This document shows, in pieces, positions 21,570 through 33,512 of a stretch of 64,000 bases of DNA. Under the pieces are notes generated by a model, which was given only the letters and a program-made list of their open reading frames with translations, did no database searches and was not told the DNA's origin. This stretch comes from Rattus norvegicus. Its lineage: Eukaryota; Chordata; Mammalia; Rodentia; Muridae. The first letter of the stretch is position 1. Every line of letters begins with the position of its first letter. Made by a program: the position numbers and the translations under genes. The stretch is taken from NCBI RefSeq assembly GCF_036323735.1, contig NC_086024.1:67514424-67578423 (forward strand), given 5' to 3'.

Positions 21570-21610
<41 letters not shown>
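21558..21610 (+). repeat. (GATA)n tetranucleotide repeat
   Basis: About 12 GATA units with minor variation at the left end. Confidence 0.95.
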
Positions 21611-21612
<2 letters not shown>

Positions 21613-21643
21613 ACAGATGACAGAATAAGACAAGATGGAGTTA

Positions 21644-21645
<2 letters not shown>

Positions 21646-21687
<42 letters not shown>
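21646..21687 (+). repeat. (GT)n microsatellite
   Basis: 21 GT units, 35 bp downstream of the GATA tract. Confidence 0.96.
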
Positions 21688-21688
<1 letters not shown>

Positions 21689-21711
21689 GCTTTAAGAAAT
21701 ATAGTCATTGG

Positions 21712-21850
21712 GAAGATGGTACAGTTCATAAAGTGCTTGCCTTGTTAGCATGGACACCTGATTTTGATCCCCCATGTAAAAGAAATCTGTGTGTAGATCT
21801 CTGAGCCTTGTGGGGCATGATACAAACATCTCATTTGGGCTGAGCTTTTC
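21712..21850 (+). mobile_element. B4-type SINE, 5' part
   Basis: The tRNA-like head resembles the B4/ID promoter (GGGAAGATGGTACAG..., AAGTGCTTGCCTTG, then a GATTTTGATCCCC B-box-like stretch). The distal part is decayed. Confidence 0.65.
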
Positions 21851-22117
21851 AAAGTATCTTATTGATCACTGTTTATTGCAAGAAGCATCATCCCTCATGA
21901 AGGATGGGTAATAGACTAATCTATGGGTGTAGCATTATACATTAGGAGTCCTTTTATTATTATGCTCACTTAGCAGAATAATACTAGTAGGTTTTTGTCC
22001 AAGCATCATGACCTGTCTAGCCTCATGTTCTTGGACTTATTGACAGTGCCAGGTATAGATTCCATCTCATAGAGTTGGACTGCAACCCAATTTAAAAACT
22101 GATTGGTTATTACCTGT

Positions 22118-22468
22118 CTTAGTCACTGTGCTATTGTTGTGAAGAGACCAAAGCAACTCTTTTAAAAGAAAACATTTAATTAGGGGCTTGTTTTTAGTTC
22201 CAGAAGCTTAGTCTATTATCAGTATGGCAGTTAGCATGTCAGTACACAGGTATACACGGTGCTGGAGAAGTAGCTGAAAGTTCTGTGTCCTGATCCACAT
22301 GCAGCAGGGAGAAAGAGATAATTGGTTCTGGCTTGAGCTCTTGAAACCACGAAGCCTACTTCCTCCAACAAGGTCAGGCCTACTCTAAAAGGCCACACCT
22401 TTAAATCCTTCTCAAATAGTGCCACTTCCTAATGACTAAACATTCAAATATATAAGCATATTGGACCA
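22118..22468 (-). repeat. Rodent dispersed repeat, copy B
   Basis: Minus-strand member of the family at 5416-5732. It starts with a TTAGTCACTGTGCTATTG form and contains the CACTTCCTAATGACTAA end. Confidence 0.7.
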
Positions 22469-22788
22469 TTCTTTTTTAAATTACCACACACCCACAATAT
22501 TCATATCACCATTGTACAAGAGGAAATATGAAGCCAGTTGGGTCATTATTGTAGGCCGCAGGACTCATTGCTGGGTGAGACTGATTCTTCTCTAGTACCC
22601 TACCCATCATCTTCTAACAGTATGACATTTACCCATTAGAGATAAAGTTTCCAGTTGAGCAATGGTTTGGTTTCTTCATGTTTGATCACTTTGTTAGACG
22701 TGACTGCCGCAATAGGGTCTTCTATCAAGCTCTGAAAGTAACCAGTAACATTGCACACACATACACTTTTGCGAGTGTGTGCATGAGT

Positions 22789-22790
<2 letters not shown>

Positions 22791-22827
<37 letters not shown>
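22791..22827 (+). repeat. (GT)n microsatellite
   Basis: Uninterrupted GT run of about 18 units. Confidence 0.96.
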
Positions 22828-22830
<3 letters not shown>

Positions 22831-22919
22831 TATACTTATTGGGGGGGTCTATGGAACTCGAGTGGTGAACAACTCAAAAGGAAGTAACGCATTGCTGGTA
22901 CTGGGTTTTTATTTGGTTG

Positions 22920-23900
22920 TGTTCCCCAATTATACAGGGATATAATTTAACCTCCTTTTCATATGTGTGTATTTTGGAAACTTGTACATTAATAAGTTTC
23001 CACATAGCTGCTCAAAAAGCCTTCAGTGTTATCATCCCTCCTCAGATCCCTTCCTCAATTCTGTCCTCTGGCTCCCCATTTCTTTTAGTTCTTTGGTTTT
23101 ATTTGCCCTTTAATCTTGTAACACTACAGTTTATTTCCTACTTCTTGAAAGATCCCCTCTTTTACTGTCATCCCTCGCCAGATCCCTCACCTTTGTGAGT
23201 ATTCTAAATGAAACAACAAAGCTCTAATAAAGATCTTTAAAGTTAATATTTTATATGTGAAAGAAAACATGCAGTGTTTATCTTTGGAGGTCACTGCATG
23301 TGAAATATTGTTCAATTACAGCCATCTACCACCTCTGGCTTTTACTATCTCTATGCCCCATGTTGCTAATTTACATATGGGGCACAGAAACAAACAAATC
23401 ATAAAATATAAAATATGAATATTAAGTTATCTATAAGTTTCATTTTTCTTAACACCTGAATAACACTCTATTATGTAAGTTTAGCACATTTCCATCATCC
23501 ATTCATTAACTGAGAAATATGTAGACTGTTTCCATTTTCTGGCTATTGTGAAACAAGAAGCATTGAGCATGGATGAGTGGGTCTCTCTACAGTAAAATAT
23601 CTAAGAGTGGTGTAGGTAGAATTTGAGGTGGATTCATATTCTACTTTTTGAGTCACCTCCCTGCTGATGTGCCAGTTCCGGTTTGCACTCCCATGAGCAG
23701 TGAAAAAGTGTTTCCCTTCCCACAAATACTTGTCATGATTTGTTGTCATTTGTTTTGTTGATCTTGGCTATTCTGACTGGGGCAAGATGAAATCTCATTA
23801 TGCACTTCTCTGAAGGGTAAAGATGTTGAACATTTTAAAAAGTATTTCTCAGCTATTTGTGTTTTATATTTTGAGAACTCTCTGTTTAGTTCCATATCCC
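22920..23900 (-). mobile_element. Old L1 fragment (3' UTR and ORF2 3' part), minus strand
   Basis: The pyrimidine-rich 22920-23200 part resembles an old L1 3' UTR. The 23440-23890 part is recognisable ORF2 C-terminal sequence on the minus strand: a CACTCCCATGAGCAGTG segment like the cysteine-motif region, and AGATGTTGAACATTTT just like the young copies at 25555. It is highly diverged and without open frames. Confidence 0.7.
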
Positions 23901-24229
23901 ATGGAACAGGCAGAGATCCTGCAAGAGCCAGAGGAGTTAGGTGAATGTAAGGAAACAATGTTTTAGGAACACAATAGGGAAGACACACATATGAGTTCAC
24001 AGAGCTGATGACATACACAAGATGTGCACAAACTTAAAACTGACAAAATTCCAGCATGGAGGAAGGCAGGTAGGCATAAAATTCCCTCCCTATCTAAAGA
24101 GATATTGACATTTAGTTGCTGCTGGTGTGTGGAATATTTCTTCCTTTAATGGAGTGATACTGGTATATTTACCAAACTCCAATACAGTCCCCATACCCAG
24201 ACGTACTTGGACAATATCAAATGAATTCT

Positions 24230-24243
24230 GAGCAGTGTGTTTT
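24230..24243 (+). repeat. Target-site duplication (3' side of the minus-strand L1)
   Basis: GAGCAGTGTGTTTT, identical at 30533-30546, flanking the L1 between. Confidence 0.92.
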
Positions 24244-25024
24244 GTTTTTTTGTTTTTTGGTTTTTTGTTTTTTGGTTTTTGGTTTTTTTTTTTTTTGGTT
24301 TTTTTTTTTATTAACTTGAGTGTTTCTTATTTACATTTTGAGTGTTATTCCCTTTCCCGGTTTCCAGGCAAACATCCCCCTAATCCCTCCCCCTCCTTTT
24401 CTTTATGGGTGTTCCCCTCCCCATCCTTCCCCCATTGCTGCCCTTCCCCCAACAATCACGTTCTCTGGGGGATGAGTCTTAGCAGGACCAAGGGCTTCCC
24501 CCTCCACTGGTGATCTTACTAGAACATTCATTGCTACCTATGAGGTCAGAGTCCAGGGTCAGTCCATGTATAGTCCTTAAGTAGTGGCTTAGTCCCTGGA
24601 AGCTCTGGTTGCTTGGCATTGTTGTTCATAAGGGGTCTTGAGCTCTTTCAAGCTCTTCGAGTTCTTTATCTGATTTCTTCAACGGGGGTCCCTTTCTCAG
24701 TTCAGTGGTTGCTGCTGGCATTTGCCTCTGTATTTGCTGTATTCTGGCTGTGTCTCTCAGGAGAGATCTACATCCGGCTCCTGTCCGCCTGCACTAATTT
24801 GCTTCATTCATCTTGTCTAATTGGATGGCTGTATGTGTATGGGCCACATGTGGGGCAGGCTCTGAATGGGTGTTCCTTCTGTGTCTGTTTTAATCTTTGC
24901 CTCTCTATTCCATGTCAAGGGTATTCTTGTTCCCTTTTTAAAGAACGAGTGAAGCATCTGCATTTTGGTCATCCTTCTTGAGTTTTATGTGTTCTGTGCA
25001 TTTAGGGTAATTCGAGAATTTGGG

Positions 25025-28000
25025 CTAATATTCACTTATTAATGAGTGCATACCATGTGTGTTTTTCTGTGATTGGGTTACCTCACTCAGGATGATATTT
25101 TCCAGTTCCAACCATTTGCCTACGAATTTCATAAAGTCATTGTTTTTGATAGCTGAGTAATATTCCATTGTGTAGATGTACCACATTTTCTGTATCCATT
25201 TCTCTGTGGAAGGGCATCTGGGTTCTTTCCAGCTTCTGGCTATTATGAACAAGGCTGAGATGAACATAGTGGAGCACGTGTCTTTTCTATATGTTGGGGC
25301 ATCTTTTGGGTATATGCCCAAGAGAGGTATACCTAGATCCTCAGGCAGTTCAATGTCCAATTTTCTGAGGAACGTCCAGACTGATTTCCAGAATGGTTGT
25401 ACCAGTCTGCAATCCCACCAACAATGGAGGAGTGTTCCTATTTCTCCACATCCTTGCCAGCATTTGCTGTCACCTGAGTTTTTGATCTTAGCCATTCTCA
25501 CTGGTGTGAGGTGAAATCTCAGGGTTGTTTTGATTTGCATTTCCCTTATGACTAAAGATGTTGAACATTTCTTTAGGTGTTTCTCAGCCATTCGGCATTC
25601 CTCAGCTGTGAATTCTTTGTTTAGCTCTGAACCCCATTTTTAATAGGGTTATTTGTCTCCCTGCGGTCTAACTTCTTGAGTTCTTTGTATATTTTGGATA
25701 TAAGGCCTCTATCTGTTGTAGGATTGGTAAAGATCTTTTCCCAATCTGTTGGTTGCCGTTTTGTCCTAACCACAGTGTCCTTTGCCTTACAGAAGCTTTG
25801 CAGTTTTATGAGATCCCATTTGTCGATTCTTGATCTTAGAGCATAAGCCATTGGTGTTTTGTTCAGGAAATTATTTCCAGTGCCCATGTGTTCGAGATGC
25901 TGCCCTAGTTTTTCTTCTATTAGTTTGAGTGTATCTGGTTTGATGTGGAGGTCCTTGATCCACTTGGACTTAGGCTTTGTACAGGGTGATAAGAATAGAA
26001 CGATCAGCATTCTTCTACCTGTTGACCTCCAGTTGATCCAGCACCATTTGCTAAAAATTCTATCTTTTTTCCATTTGATGGTTTCGGCTCCTTTGTCAAA
26101 AATCAAGTGCCCATAGGTGTGTGGGTTCATTTCTGGGTCTTCAATTCTGTTCCATTGGTCTATCTGTCTGTCTCTGTACCAATACCATGCAGTTTTTATC
26201 ACTATTGCTCTGTAATACTGCTTGAGTTCAGGGATAGTGATTCCCCCTGAATTCCTTTTATTGTTGAGGATAGTTTTAGCTATCTTGGGTTTTTTGTTAT
26301 TCCAGATGAATTTGCAAATTGTTCTGTCTAACTCTATGAAGAATTAGATTGGTATTTTGATGGGGATTGCATTGAATCTGTAGATCACTTTTGGTAAAAT
26401 GGCCATTTTTACTATATTAATCCTGCCAATCCATGAGCATGGGAGATCTTTCCATATTCTGAGGTCTTCTTCAATTTCTTTCTTCAGAGTCTTGAAGTTT
26501 TTATTGTACAGATCTTTTACTTGCTTGGTTAAAGTCACACCGAGGTACTTTATATTATTTGGATCTATAATGAAGGGTGTCATATCCCTAATTTCTTTCT
26601 CGGTTTGTTTAGTGGAGGAAGGCTACTGATTTATTTGAGTTAATTTTATACCCAGCCACTTTGCTGAAGTTGTTTATCAGCTTTAGTAGTTCTCTGGTGG
26701 AACTTTTGGGATCACTTAAATATACTATCATGTCATCTGCAAATAGTGATATTTTGACTTCTTCTTTTCCGATCTGTATCCCCTTGATCTCCTTTTGTTG
26801 TCTGATTGCTCTGGTTAGAACTTCAAGAACTATATTGAATAAGTAGGGAGAGAGTGGGCAGTCTTGTCTAGTCCCTGATTTTAGTGGGATTGCTTCAAGT
26901 TTCTCTCCATTTAGTTTAATGTTAGCAACTGGTTTGCTGTATATGGCTTTTACTATGTTTAGGTATGGGCCTTGAATTCCTATTCTTTCCAAGACTTTTA
27001 TCGTGAAGGGGTGTTGAATTTTGTCAAATGCTTTCTCAGCATCTAATGAAATTATCATGTGGTTTTGTTCTTTCAGTTTGTTTATATAATGGATCACGTT
27101 GATGGTTTTCCGTATATTAAACCATCCCTGCATGTCTGGGATGAAGCCTATGTGGTCATGGTGGATGATTGTTTTGATGTGCTCTTGGATTCGGTTTGCC
27201 AGAATTTTATTGAGTATTTTTGCGTCGATATTCATAAAGGAAATTGGTCTGAAGTTCTCTTTCTTTGTTGGGTCTTTTTGTGGTTTAGGTATAAGAGTAA
27301 TTGTGGCTTCATAGAAGGAATTCGGGAGTGATCCAACTGTTTCAATTTTGTGGAATATTTTGGATAATATTGGTACGAGGTCTTCTATGAAGGTTTGATA
27401 GAATTCTGCACTAAACCCATCTGGACCTGGGCTCTTTTTGGTTGGGAGACCTTTAATGACTGCTTCTATTTCCTTAGAAGTTATGGGGTTGTTTAACTGG
27501 TTTATCTGTTCCTGATTTAACTTCGGTACCTGGTATCTGTCTAGGAAATTGTCCATTTCCTCCAGATTTTCAAGTTTTGTTGAATAAGTATCTTTTATAG
27601 TAAGATCTGATGATTTTTTGAATTTCCTCTGAGTCTGTAGTTATGTCTCCCTTTTCATTTCTGATCTTGTTAATTTGGACACACTCTCTGTGTCCTCTCG
27701 TGAGTCTGGCTAAGGGTTTCTCTATCTTGTTGATTTTCTCAAAGAACCAACTTTTGGTTCTGTTGATTCTTTCTATGGTCCTTTTTGTTTCTACTCGGTT
27801 GATTTCAGCTCTGAGTTTGATTATTTCCGGCCTTCTACTCCTCCTGAGTGTATTTGCTTCTTTTCGTTCTAGAGCTTTTAGGTGTGTTGTCAAGCAGGTG
27901 ACATATGCTCTTTCCTGTTTCTTTCTGCAGGCACTCAGAGCTATGAGTTTTCCTCTTACCACAGCTTTCATTGTGTTCCATAAGTTTGGGTATGTTGTAC

Positions 28001-28843
28001 CTTCATTTTCATTAAATTCTAAAAAGTCTTTAATTTCTTTCTTTATTTCTTCCTTGACCAGGTTATCATTGAGTAGAGCATTGTTCAATTTCCACGTATA
28101 TGTGGGCAATCTTCCCTTATTGTTATTGAAGACCAGCTTTAGGCCGCGGTGGTCTGATAGTACGCATGGGATTATTTCTATCTTCCTGTACCTGTTGAGG
28201 CCCGTTTTTTGACCAATTATATGGTCAATTTTGGAGAAAGTACCTTGAGGAGCTGAGAAGAAGATATATCCTTTTGCTTTAGGATAGAATGTTGTATAAA
28301 TATCTGTTAAGTCCATTTGGCTCATGACTTCTCTTAGTCTGTCTACGTCTCTGTGTAATTTCTGTTTCCATGATCTGTCCATTCATGAGAGTGGGGTGTT
28401 GAAATATCCCACTATTATTGTGTGAGGTGCAATGTGTGTTTTGAGCTTTAGTAAGGTTTCTTTTACGTATGTAGGTGCCCTTGTATTTGGGGCATAGATA
28501 TTTAGGATGGATAGTTCATCTTGGTGGATTTTTCCTTTGAAAATATCAAGTGTCCTTCCTTATCTTTTTTGATGACTTTTACTTGAAAATTGATTTTATT
28601 TGATATTAGAATGGCTACTCCAGCTTGCTTCTTCTGACCATTTGCTTGGAAAGTTGTTTTCCAGCCTTTCACTCTGAGGTAGTGTCTCTCTTTGTCTCTG
28701 AGGTGTGTTTCCTATAGGCAGCAGAATGCAGGGTCCTCGTTGCGTATCCAGTTTGTTAATCTATGTCTTTTTATTGGGGAGTTGAGGCCATTGATGTTGA
28801 GAGATATTAAGGAATAGTGATTATTGCTTCCTCTTATATTCAT
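25025..28843 (-). pseudogene. L1 ORF2, multiply frameshifted
   Basis: The original ATG is at 28843-28841. Open segments in order: a short N-terminal start, 28382-27570 (270 codons, endonuclease C-terminal half and linker), 27556-26609 (315 codons, reverse transcriptase fingers/palm with SLDAEKAFDK and FADD), 26583-26344, 26202-25621 and 25591-25025 (188 codons with the cysteine motif CWQGCG...HCWWDC). The break near 25637-25641 is the same five-base A-run state as in the 10365 copy. Other breaks are private to this copy, for example a shifted frame near 28540. Confidence 0.94.
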
Positions 28844-28902
28844 ACTTGGATATGAGGTTATGTTTTTGTGCTTTTCTTCTCTTTGTTTTGTTGCCAAGAC
28901 GA

Positions 28903-30024
28903 TTAGTTTCTTGCTTCTTCTAGGGTATAGCTTGCCTCCTTATGTTGGGCTTTACCATTTATTATCCTTTGTAGTGCTGGATTTGTAGAAAGATATTGTG
29001 TAAATTTGGTTTTGTCATGGGATATCTTGGTTTCTCCATCTATGTTAATTGAGAGTTTTGCAGGATACAGTAACCTGGGCTGGCATTTGTGTTCTCTTAG
29101 GGTCTATATGACATCTGTCCAGTATCTTCTGCCTTTCATAGTTTCTGGCGAAAAGTCTGATGTGATTCTGATAGGTCTGCCTTTTTATGTTATTTGACCT
29201 TTTTCCCTTACTGCTTTTAATATTCTTTCTTTATTTTGTGCGTTTTGTGTTTTGACTATTATGGGACAGGAGGAGTTTCTTTTCTGGTCCAATCTATTTG
29301 GAGTTCTGTAGGCTTCTTGTATGCTTATGGGTATCTCTTTCTTTAGGTTAGGGAAGTTTTCTTCTATGATTTTGTTGAAGATATTTACTGGTCCTTTGAG
29401 CTGGGAGTCTTCACTCTCTTCTATACCTATTATCCTTAGGTTTGATCTTCTCATTGGGTCCTGGATTTCCTGTATGTTTTGGACCAGTAGCTTTTTCTGC
29501 TTTACATTATCTTTGACAGTTGAGTCGATGATTTCTATGGAATCTTCTGCTCCTGAGATTCTCTCTTCCATCTCTTGTATTCTGTTGGTGAAGCTCCTAT
29601 CTACAGCTCCTTGTCTCTTCTTTTGGTTTTCTATATCCAGGGTTGTTTCCATGTGTTCTCTCTTGATTGCTTCTATTTCCATTTTCAATTCCTTCAACTG
29701 TTTGATTGTGTTTTCCTGGAATTCTTTCAGGGATTTTTGTGACTCCTCTCTATGGGTTTCTACTTGTTTATTTATGTTTTCCTGGAATTCTTTCAGGGAT
29801 CTTTGTGATTCCTCTCTGTAGACTTCTACTTGTACTCGAAGGGAGTTCTTCACGTCTTTCTTCAAGTCCTCCAGCATCATGATCAAATATGATTTTGAAA
29901 CTAGATCTTGCTTTTCTGGTGTGTTTGGATATTCCGTGTTTGCTTTGGTGGGAGAATTGGGCTCCGATGATGTCATGTAATCTTGGTTTCTGTTGCTTGG
30001 GTTCCTGTGCTTGCCTCTTGCCAT
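28903..30024 (-). pseudogene. L1 ORF1, premature stop
   Basis: The ATG at 30024-30022 opens 279 codons: a basic N-terminus, a coiled coil with two length-variable units (YREESQRSLKEFQENINKQ and HREESQKSLKEFQENT), and the start of the RNA-binding domain. It ends in a stop near 29185 where other copies continue. The remaining C-terminal region is recognisable to 28903. The total of about 373 codons before mutation is typical for rat ORF1. Confidence 0.93.
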
Positions 30025-30532
30025 CAGATTATCTCTAGTGTTACTTTCTTCTGCTATTTGTGACAGTGGCTAGACTGTCCTATAAGCCTGTGTGTCAGGA
30101 GTGCTGTAGAACTGTTTTCCTGTTTTCTTTCAGCCAGTTATGAGGACAGAGTGTTCTGCTTTTGGGCGTGTAGTTTTTCCTCTCTACAGGTCTTCAGCTG
30201 TTCCTGTGGGCCTGTGTCTTGAGTTCACCAGGCAGCTTTCTTGCAGCAGAAAATTTGGTCTTACCTGTGGTCCCGAGGCTCAAGTTTGCTCGTGGGGTGT
30301 TGCTTATGAGCTCTCCGTGGCAGCAGCCACCAGGAAGATCTGTGCCGCCCTTTCCGGGAGCTTCCGTGCACCAGTGTTCCAGGTGACGTTTGGTGTTTTC
30401 CTCTGGAATCAGTAATGTGTGCAGAGTGCAGTCTCTTCTGGTTTCCCAGGCGTGTCTGCCTCTCTGAAGGTTTAGCTTTCCCTCCCACGGGATTTGGGTG
30501 CAGAGAACTGTTTATCTGATCGGTCCCTTCAG
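30025..30532 (-). promoter_or_regulatory. L1 5' UTR, partial monomer
   Basis: Homologous to 5' UTR B of the 6860 element, ending within a monomer at about the TTTATCTGAT position. The 5' truncation inside the promoter probably reflects incomplete reverse transcription. Confidence 0.82.
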
Positions 30533-30546
30533 GAGCAGTGTGTTTT
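30533..30546 (+). repeat. Target-site duplication (5' side of the minus-strand L1)
   Basis: GAGCAGTGTGTTTT, identical to 24230-24243. It is followed by a purine-rich tract (30547-30635). Confidence 0.92.
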
Positions 30547-30751
30547 TGAGGAGAGATGAAGAGAAAGAAGGAGAGGAGAGAGGGACACAAGAAGGGGAGG
30601 GGCAGAGGGAAAGGGGAGAGAGAAAACATGAAGTTTGGTAGGGGAGTGAGGAAGATCTGGAGGGAGTTAGGTAAGATGCATATGATTAAAACATTTTATA
30701 TATACTTTTCAAAGAAAAAGAAAAACATTACTCTTTTTAAAAAGCATGAGG

Positions 30752-30965
30752 TGGAGACAGGAAGGTGTTTGATTCTTGGTGTCCATCTGGTTTGTCCTAC
30801 TTGGCGAGTTCCACGTCAATGACAGACCCTGTCTCTCATGAGATGCGTGGAGTTCTGGAGTATTGTATCTGAGGTTCTTCAGCTTCCACATACATGCACA
30901 CTCATGTGTGCTCAGGTCCCCACTGCTATACACATACACATATGTGCACAACCATGCAAATTAGA
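30752..30965 (+). mobile_element. B4-type SINE
   Basis: Contains the GAGGTGGAGACAGGA start, the AGAGACCCTGCCTC-like B1-derived portion, and a CACATACATGCACAC-rich 3' end as in B4. It is diverged. Confidence 0.65.
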
Positions 30966-32728
30966 AAGAAATGAAATTACTTAGAATTAATCGAATAGTG
31001 AAAGCTGAAAGTTGAAAAGAAGTAGGAAATGTGGGATGGCGGTACATCTAGAATTTCACAGAAGATAGAAGAAACTTCCTTAAATTACAGAGATGTACAA
31101 TTTCTGTAAATGTTCACTGATGGTGTTCATCCAGAACACCATCTCTATACTTCCTGACTTATGGTGAGTAATGAGAAGTTTCTAGGAGACTAGGTGGCAG
31201 GTGATTTATGAATGTCCAGTTGTGCCTTTAGAGACTCCTAAGGTGAATCTTGATAGCTAGGGCTCTGTAAGAAAGTGTCCTGCATGTCAGTTAGGCTGGG
31301 TAACTGACATAGGTGATGATGTCCATTATTAACAGTACTATTACTATAAGTATTATTCAGAGGATGATGAGAAGTTTCTAGATTCTTTTGGAGGCATTGG
31401 ATCCACTACTAACTTCATGGCCTGAGTTAATTTCCCCCTTTTTGGTAGGCACTTCAGCCAGCAGCTTAGTCGTGGGCCAGTTCAAACAGCAACGGGAAGA
31501 ATTCCTGCCTATTAACAAATTGCTCATGAATTTTCAAGTGTGCTTGTTGACCACTGCAAGTGGCAACTTCCTTAAGCTTTCTACTGAGCAGTGCTCTTGG
31601 TTATGGATTCTGGTTAGACAGAAAATAAACTGAGCTCATTCAGAATGTTAGATCAAAAGCAAATAGGCAGGGCTGTGCCAAGTTTAATTTATGAAAATGG
31701 CCCCAAGGAAATGAGTGCAAGTATAAATCCAGGTCGATGTGTGTAAGGGTAGACAGCTTCTTCCTTTCTCTCATGTGGCTGTATCTGCAACAGGTCCCTC
31801 TTGTAGAGAGAAATGACTCTGAATTGGAAAAAGATTTGAGAAAAGGCAGATAGGAAAGGTTCATGTACACAGGTTCTTGTTCATAGCAATGTGTCAGAGA
31901 GGACCTCAGCTGAGAGGAGGCCATAGTTCCCTTGGGGCTCATTTCTCAATTGTCAAGAGATAACTAGGAAATGCATGTAAATTTCTTAGGGTTTCACAAC
32001 TTGCAATCAAATTCTTTTTATAAATACAACATGGCATTTCTCTTCACTTTGATAACAATATCTCACTAGAAGGTTTAATTCTCCTTGCAAATGAATCTGC
32101 AGAGACATTGAGAGGAAAGACTTTTATTGAACAGGAAGAGGCATAGATGCATTTAAGTGAGGGAAAAATCTGATTCTTCTGTTTGAGAGTGTTTGGCATT
32201 TCCACTCTATCTTGGTTATTTGCAAATTAAACTTTCTGCAGATAACTTATAGATTAAATATACCCTCTTGTAGCATCTGAGGTGAATGTCCATCACTGGA
32301 TATTTTGGACAAACTGATTTAAATATCAGCCAGTTTAATTTGTCATGAAGGTATTGCTGGCAGTGATTGGGATTTGGGGTTTGCATCCCATCATGTCCTC
32401 TTCATGTTGTCTACTCTTCCTTATATATTTCATTCTCCTTTACTACCTCAAACAAAAAAAAATCAAGATGTCAGGTTAATTACTCCAGTGACAAACTAAG
32501 GAGCGATAAATCCTGTCATTTGAGGACCCTTTTGTCTTTCTGGGCTCCAGATTTATAAGCCTGGAGAACTCTCTCTGCTTATCATCTGTAAACATATCTG
32601 GCATCAACTATTATACAAAAGGGAATAAACAAAACAAGCATAACTATTGTGTGAAACTATTGTGCTATTTGGTGGGCACCTAAGGGATGGCATGTATACA
32701 CGCAAAAGAAGAAGACACCAATTTTCAT
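30966..32728. other. Stretch without a recognised gene
   Basis: AT-rich, with no frame above about 100 codons and no repeat that I could name. Confidence 0.5.
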
Positions 32729-33212
32729 TGAAAGGAAAAAGTTTAAAATTGCCCCTAGACAAAAGTTGAAGCCAAAAGAAAGAAAAATAGTCAAGCCCTG
32801 GAACTGCCTCTTCCAGAAACTAGCTGATCACAGAAAGAGTGAATGCACCAGCTGGTTCAGCCACTTTGTTCCAGAAACTAGCTAACCATAATAGAAGCTG
32901 ACCATAATAGCAGCTGACCATGGTAGCAGGAACTGGTTATCCATAAAGTTAGATTAAAATCTTAAAGAACAATCGTGAGAAACAGGAGGTTCAGTATGGT
33001 TTTTCCTTTAAATACCCCTTCTCCCAAACATTCGAGGTTGAAGTCCTCTACCCTTGCGTGGGATACGAGTCTCAACACCAGTGCACTGGTTTTTGTCATC
33101 CCTATCAATAAACCTTTTGTTGATTGCCTCAAGATCGGTCTCTAGTGAGTTCTTGGGGGGTCTTGTCATCCCGAGACTTAAGTGAGGGTCTCCCTGCTCC
33201 AGAGGTCTTTCA
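32729..33212 (+). mobile_element. Gammaretrovirus-like (class I ERV) solo LTR, 484 bp
   Basis: The ends are TGAAAG and CTTTCA, a perfect 6-bp inverted repeat usual for murine-leukaemia-type LTRs. U3 has a direct repeat TTCCAGAAACTAGCT at 32811 and 32869, plus shorter tandem GACCATAATAG units, resembling an enhancer array. A TTTAAATAC promoter-like box lies at about 33007 and AATAAA at 33107-33112. Flanks TTCAT and CTCAT differ by one base and may be the target duplication. No internal retroviral sequence follows, so it is a solo LTR. The subfamily was not determined. Confidence 0.82.
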
Positions 33213-33329
33213 CTCATCTCTACATCATTTAGAAAAACAGAGAGCTGAAATCAACAGGTAATCTGGTAAAAGGTATGCTATCCTGAGAAGTAAGATGCAG
33301 CTATGAGAAAGAACAAACTGTAAGTTTGT

Positions 33330-33512
33330 CCTTGGAAAGGATCTACCCAGAAGCTGACTGAAATAGATACAGAGATGCACAGCCAAACATTAGACATAAC
33401 TCAGAAGTCTTGTGGAAGAGTTGGGGGAATGATTGAAGGAATAGGGACTCCACAACAAGACAGAGTCAACTAACCTGGTCCCTTGGGGGCTCCCGGAGAC
33501 TGAGTCACTGTG
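33330..33512 (+). mobile_element. Old L1 (Lx-type) 3' UTR fragment
   Basis: Contains AGTCAACTAACCTGG...CCCTTGGGGGCTCCC, a sequence I recognise from older rodent L1 3' UTRs; the same family is seen at 34307-35075. Confidence 0.6.

Larger units (their letters stand above)
24244..30532 (-). mobile_element. Nearly full-length young-type rat LINE-1, 6.3 kb, minus strand
   Basis: On the minus strand it has a partial 5' UTR monomer (30532-30025), ORF1 (30024-28903), ORF2 (28843-25025) and a 3' UTR. The long A-rich tail appears on the plus strand as T runs broken by GG and G (24244-24311). Perfect 14-bp duplications GAGCAGTGTGTTTT at 24230-24243 and 30533-30546 define the ends. ORF1 and ORF2 carry several stops and shifts, so it is older or less conserved than the 6860 copy. 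Together with that copy it forms a 6-kb inverted pair about 9.3 kb apart. Confidence 0.95.
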
